From the NCBI GenBank assembly GCA_900546115.1, contig URBQ01000025.1:1-43606 (forward strand): DNA of 43,606 bases, in the 5' to 3' direction. Shown one piece after another: positions 41,219-43,606 of the stretch. The translations under genes and the position numbers were made by a program. Every line of letters begins with the position of its first letter. The first letter of the stretch is position 1. The notes under the pieces were generated by a model that worked only from the letters and a program-made list of their open reading frames with translations, ran no database searches and was not told the DNA's origin. The DNA is from an uncultured Collinsella sp. (lineage in GTDB: Bacteria > Actinomycetota > Coriobacteriia > Coriobacteriales > Coriobacteriaceae).

Positions 41219-42556
41219 ATGCTGTTTGATCAGGTGACGGTTATCGGTGGCGGTCTGGCGGGTTCGGAGTGCGCGATTCAGCTGGCAGATCGCGGGTTCG
41301 CCGTAAGGCTGTGCGAGATGCGCCCCCAGGTTAGCTCCCCGGCCCACCATACCGATCACCTGGCAGAGCTCGTCTGTTCCAATTCGTTTAAGTCGACCCG
41401 TCCGGATTCCGCGGCTGGATTGCTGAAGGCCGAGCTTGAGCGCATGGGTTCAGTCCTGCTCGATTGCGCCCATCGCGCCGCTGTTCCCGCCGGTGGCGCC
41501 TTGGCGGTCGACCGCGTCAAGTTTTCCGAGTTTGTCGAGGCCGAGGTTGCCGCCCGTCCCAATATCGAGATCATTCACGGCGAGGTCACGCAGATTCCCG
41601 AAGGTCACGTGGTCATTGCCGCCGGCCCCTTGTGCTCGCCGGCGCTGAGCGAAGAGGTCATGAAGCTCGTCGGTGGCGACGCCCTTGCGTTCTTCGATGC
41701 CGCGGCGCCGATCGTCGATGCCTCCACGCTCGATATGGACGTGCTGTTCTCGCAGTCGCGCTACGAGGAGCAGGGGAGCGGCGACTATCTCAACGCTCCG
41801 CTCAATAAGGAGGAGTACGAGGCCTTTATCGAGGCGCTTACCACGGCCGACCGCGTGGTGCTCAAGGACTTTGAGGGCGGCGATCTGTTCCAGGCCTGCC
41901 AGCCTGCCGAGGAAGTTGCGCGCACCGGCAAGGACGCCATTCGCTTTGGCGCCATGAAGCCTGTCGGCCTCACCGATCCGCGAACCGGTCGTCGTCCCTG
42001 GGCGGCGATTCAGCTGCGTGCCGAGAATAAGGAGAAGACCGCCTATAACCTGGTGGGCTTCCAGACCAACTTGACCTTTGGCGAGCAGAAGCGCGTCTTC
42101 CATATGGTGCCGGGCCTGGAGAACGCTGAGTTCTTCCGCTACGGTGTCATGCACCGTAATACCTTTGTCGACGCCCCGCACGTGCTCGATGGCACCTTTG
42201 CCGTGCCCGGCACCGGCGTGCGCCTGGCCGGTCAGATCACCGGCACCGAGGGGTACATGGAAGCCGTGGCGACGGGTCTGCTCGCGGCGCTCAACACCTA
42301 TGCCGAGGCTATCGGGGCCGCGGGCGTCGAGCTGCCGCGTGTGGGCGCCCTGGGTGCGCTCGTGGGCTATGCGACCGATCCTGCCACCGTGGGCTATCAG
42401 CCTATGCATGTCAACTTTGGCCTGGTGCCGCCACTCGAGGATGGTAAGCGCCGCAGCAAGCGCGACCGCTACCAGGCCTATGCGGACCGTGCGCTCGAGG
42501 CCCTTGATGCCTATCTGGCCACTCGCCCCGATTTGTTTGGAGGCGACCGGTCATAG
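41219..42556 (+). CDS. trmFO: Folate/FAD-dependent tRNA (uracil-54-C5)-methyltransferase
   Basis: Makes ribothymidine at position 54 of tRNAs using methylene-tetrahydrofolate. The ATG at 41219 has AAAGGTG seven bases upstream; TTG 41213 is too near. The 445-residue protein starts with an FAD-binding motif (VTVIGGGLAGSECAIQLA). It contains the family signature AELVCSNSFKS with its conserved Cys and the closing GYQPMHVNFGLVPPL. The stop TAG at 42554-42556 overlaps the probable start of xerC. topA, which precedes trmFO in many relatives, is not present here. Confidence 0.96.
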   Translation: MLFDQVTVIGGGLAGSECAIQLADRGFAVRLCEMRPQVSSPAHHTDHLAELVCSNSFKSTRPDSAAGLLKAELERMGSVLLDCAHRAAVPAGGALAVDRVKFSEFVEAEVAARPNIEIIHGEVTQIPEGHVVIAAGPLCSPALSEEVMKLVGGDALAFFDAAAPIVDASTLDMDVLFSQSRYEEQGSGDYLNAPLNKEEYEAFIEALTTADRVVLKDFEGGDLFQACQPAEEVARTGKDAIRFGAMKPVGLTDPRTGRRPWAAIQLRAENKEKTAYNLVGFQTNLTFGEQKRVFHMVPGLENAEFFRYGVMHRNTFVDAPHVLDGTFAVPGTGVRLAGQITGTEGYMEAVATGLLAALNTYAEAIGAAGVELPRVGALGALVGYATDPATVGYQPMHVNFGLVPPLEDGKRRSKRDRYQAYADRALEALDAYLATRPDLFGGDRS

Positions 42557-43473
42557 CCTTTGACCTGTACGACACCGTCGACTCGTTTATCGCCTATATC
42601 TCACGTGTCGAGGGACTTTCTCCCAACACGGTGACGGCCTATGGCTCGAGGCTGGAGCGTTTTGCTGCCTGGTGCGAGCGTGAGGATATAGATGCTTTCG
42701 CTGCCGACGTGCGCACCATTCGTCGCTATCTTGCCGAACTTTCGCGTGAGCAGGTGGCTCCCCGAACGCTTGCGGCACACCTGTCTGCCATTCGCTCGCT
42801 CTATCGGTGGATGGCTGCCGAGGGGGTCGTGGAGGGCGATGTGGTCTCGGCAATTTCCTCGCCCAAGCTCCCGCGCGATCTACCCGGTGTGCTGACGACC
42901 CAACAGGTGGAGGCGCTGCTCAAGACGCCTGATACCTCAACACCCGCGGGACTGCGCGATGCGGCGATGCTCGAGCTGCTCTATGCCTCGGGCGCCCGTA
43001 TCTCTGAGCTCGCAGCACTCAATGTGGAGTCCATTGTGTGGTCCGAACGCACGCTGCGCCTGTGGGGCAAGGGGAGCAAAGAACGTATCGTCCCTCTGTA
43101 TCGTCGCGCGCTCGAGGCGACGCGTCTCTATATTGAGGAGGGGCGGCCGGAGTTGCTCGCTCAGGCAAAGCGCCGTGACCCCACTACCGGGCCGCATCCG
43201 CTGCTTATATCGGCGCGCGGTAATCGCATGAGTGCCGCCATGCTCAGGCGGCGGTTCCATACTCTGGCGACACTCGCCGGCATTCCGGCCGACATCGCCC
43301 CGCATGCGATGCGCCATACCTTTGCGACCGACTTGCTCGAGGGCGGTGCGGACCTGCGCTCGGTTCAAGAGCTGCTGGGTCATGCGAGCCTGTCCACGAC
43401 GCAGATCTACACGCACCTCACGCCCGATCGGCTCAAACGTGCCGTGGCTCAAGCCCATCCCCGAGGCGAATAG
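42553..43473 (+). CDS. xerC: Tyrosine recombinase XerC, probable ATA start
   Basis: Resolves chromosome dimers at dif with XerD. The catalytic set is complete: Arg in ASGARISELAAL, Lys in GKGSKER, His-x-x-Arg in HAMRHTFAT, His in GHASLSTTQ and Tyr in IYTHLTP. The core-binding domain clearly begins well upstream of the first standard start (GTG 42631), since VDSFIAYISRVEGLSPNTV is typical family sequence. The only upstream choices are ATA 42553, overlapping the trmFO TAG, and CTG 42565. GGAGG at 42539-42543 is well placed for the ATA, giving the normal length of 306 residues. No ATG, GTG or TTG exists between the preceding in-frame stop (42505) and 42631. Confidence 0.9.
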   Translation: MAFDLYDTVDSFIAYISRVEGLSPNTVTAYGSRLERFAAWCEREDIDAFAADVRTIRRYLAELSREQVAPRTLAAHLSAIRSLYRWMAAEGVVEGDVVSAISSPKLPRDLPGVLTTQQVEALLKTPDTSTPAGLRDAAMLELLYASGARISELAALNVESIVWSERTLRLWGKGSKERIVPLYRRALEATRLYIEEGRPELLAQAKRRDPTTGPHPLLISARGNRMSAAMLRRRFHTLATLAGIPADIAPHAMRHTFATDLLEGGADLRSVQELLGHASLSTTQIYTHLTPDRLKRAVAQAHPRGE

Positions 43474-43522
43474 TGGCTGGGACGTCCCGCGCCGCACTCA
43501 GGTGTGTGGTTTTGATTGCGGG

Positions 43523-43551
43523 TTGGCACGAAGATGCATTCCTGCTATCAT
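43523..43551 (+). promoter_or_regulatory. Promoter for a gene beyond the window
   Basis: TTGGCA at 43523-43528, a 17-base spacer and TATCAT at 43546-43551. A short hairpin follows at 43559-43574 (GTTGC/GCAAC), then TGTTTTT. The gene it serves is outside the window and cannot be named from this sequence. Confidence 0.7.
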
Positions 43552-43606
43552 TCATCGGGTTGCTTCACGGCAACATGTTTTTATCACGCACGCGCGGCTA
43601 CTTCAT

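Noticed and set aside
42553..43473. Tyrosine recombinase as a phage or transposon integrase
   Set aside because: The sequence, size and position directly after trmFO fit the housekeeping XerC; no phage genes or att repeats are nearby.

Overview
The window looks like a housekeeping stretch from the chromosome of a high-GC Gram-positive bacterium, most likely a coriobacterium of the Collinsella type. This placement is an inference from protein style and gene order (mreBCD-pbp2-rodA, then a radical SAM pair, then rplU-rpmA-obgE-nadD-yqeK-rsfS), from the many TTG start codons, and from the alanine- and acid-rich protein tails. No similarity search was run. I see no prophage, insertion sequence, CRISPR array or plasmid gene.

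Layout. 1-5700 (minus strand): a shikimate and tyrosine operon transcribed aroF-tyrA-aroB-aroA-aroC, with a terminator-like hairpin in its leader. 5657-5819: a tRNA-Arg(CCG) with its own promoter and terminator. 5851-11780: a P-type cation ATPase with a basic tail, a zinc-ribbon membrane protein, a cyclophilin and a TPR membrane protein. 11896-18804: the rod-shape and cell-wall elongation operon mreB-mreC-mreD-pbp2-rodA, plus an uncharacterised gene. 18815-21501: a B12-type radical SAM protein and its DUF2344 partner. 21569-25600: rplU-rpmA, then obgE-nadD-yqeK-rsfS. 25670-26884 (minus): dinB. 27125-29615: rpsP-khpA-rimM-trmD-lepB. 29675-33596: glyQ-glyS and a bifunctional kinase/phosphorylase that controls PPDK. 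33597-33893: a 297-base regulatory region without a gene. 33894-36644: ppdK. 36855-38078: rplS and rnhB. 38268-43473: yraN, comM-like, a split dprA, trmFO and xerC. 43474-43606: a promoter and hairpin leading into a gene beyond the window.

How the genes fit together. Most encode ribosome assembly and translation (L21, L27, S16, L19, Obg, RsfS, RimM, TrmD, TrmFO, GlyQS, KhpA), wall elongation (MreBCD, PBP2, RodA), aromatic amino-acid synthesis, and the pyruvate/PEP node (PPDK with its regulatory protein immediately upstream).

The points most worth a second look are: the densely patterned control region of ppdK; dprA broken by a net one-base frame change at a GGGG run; xerC, whose only well-placed start is a non-canonical ATA overlapping the trmFO stop; the terminator-like hairpin between the likely promoter and aroF; and the radical SAM/DUF2344 pair of unknown function. 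No wholly new multi-gene system could be demonstrated from the sequence.
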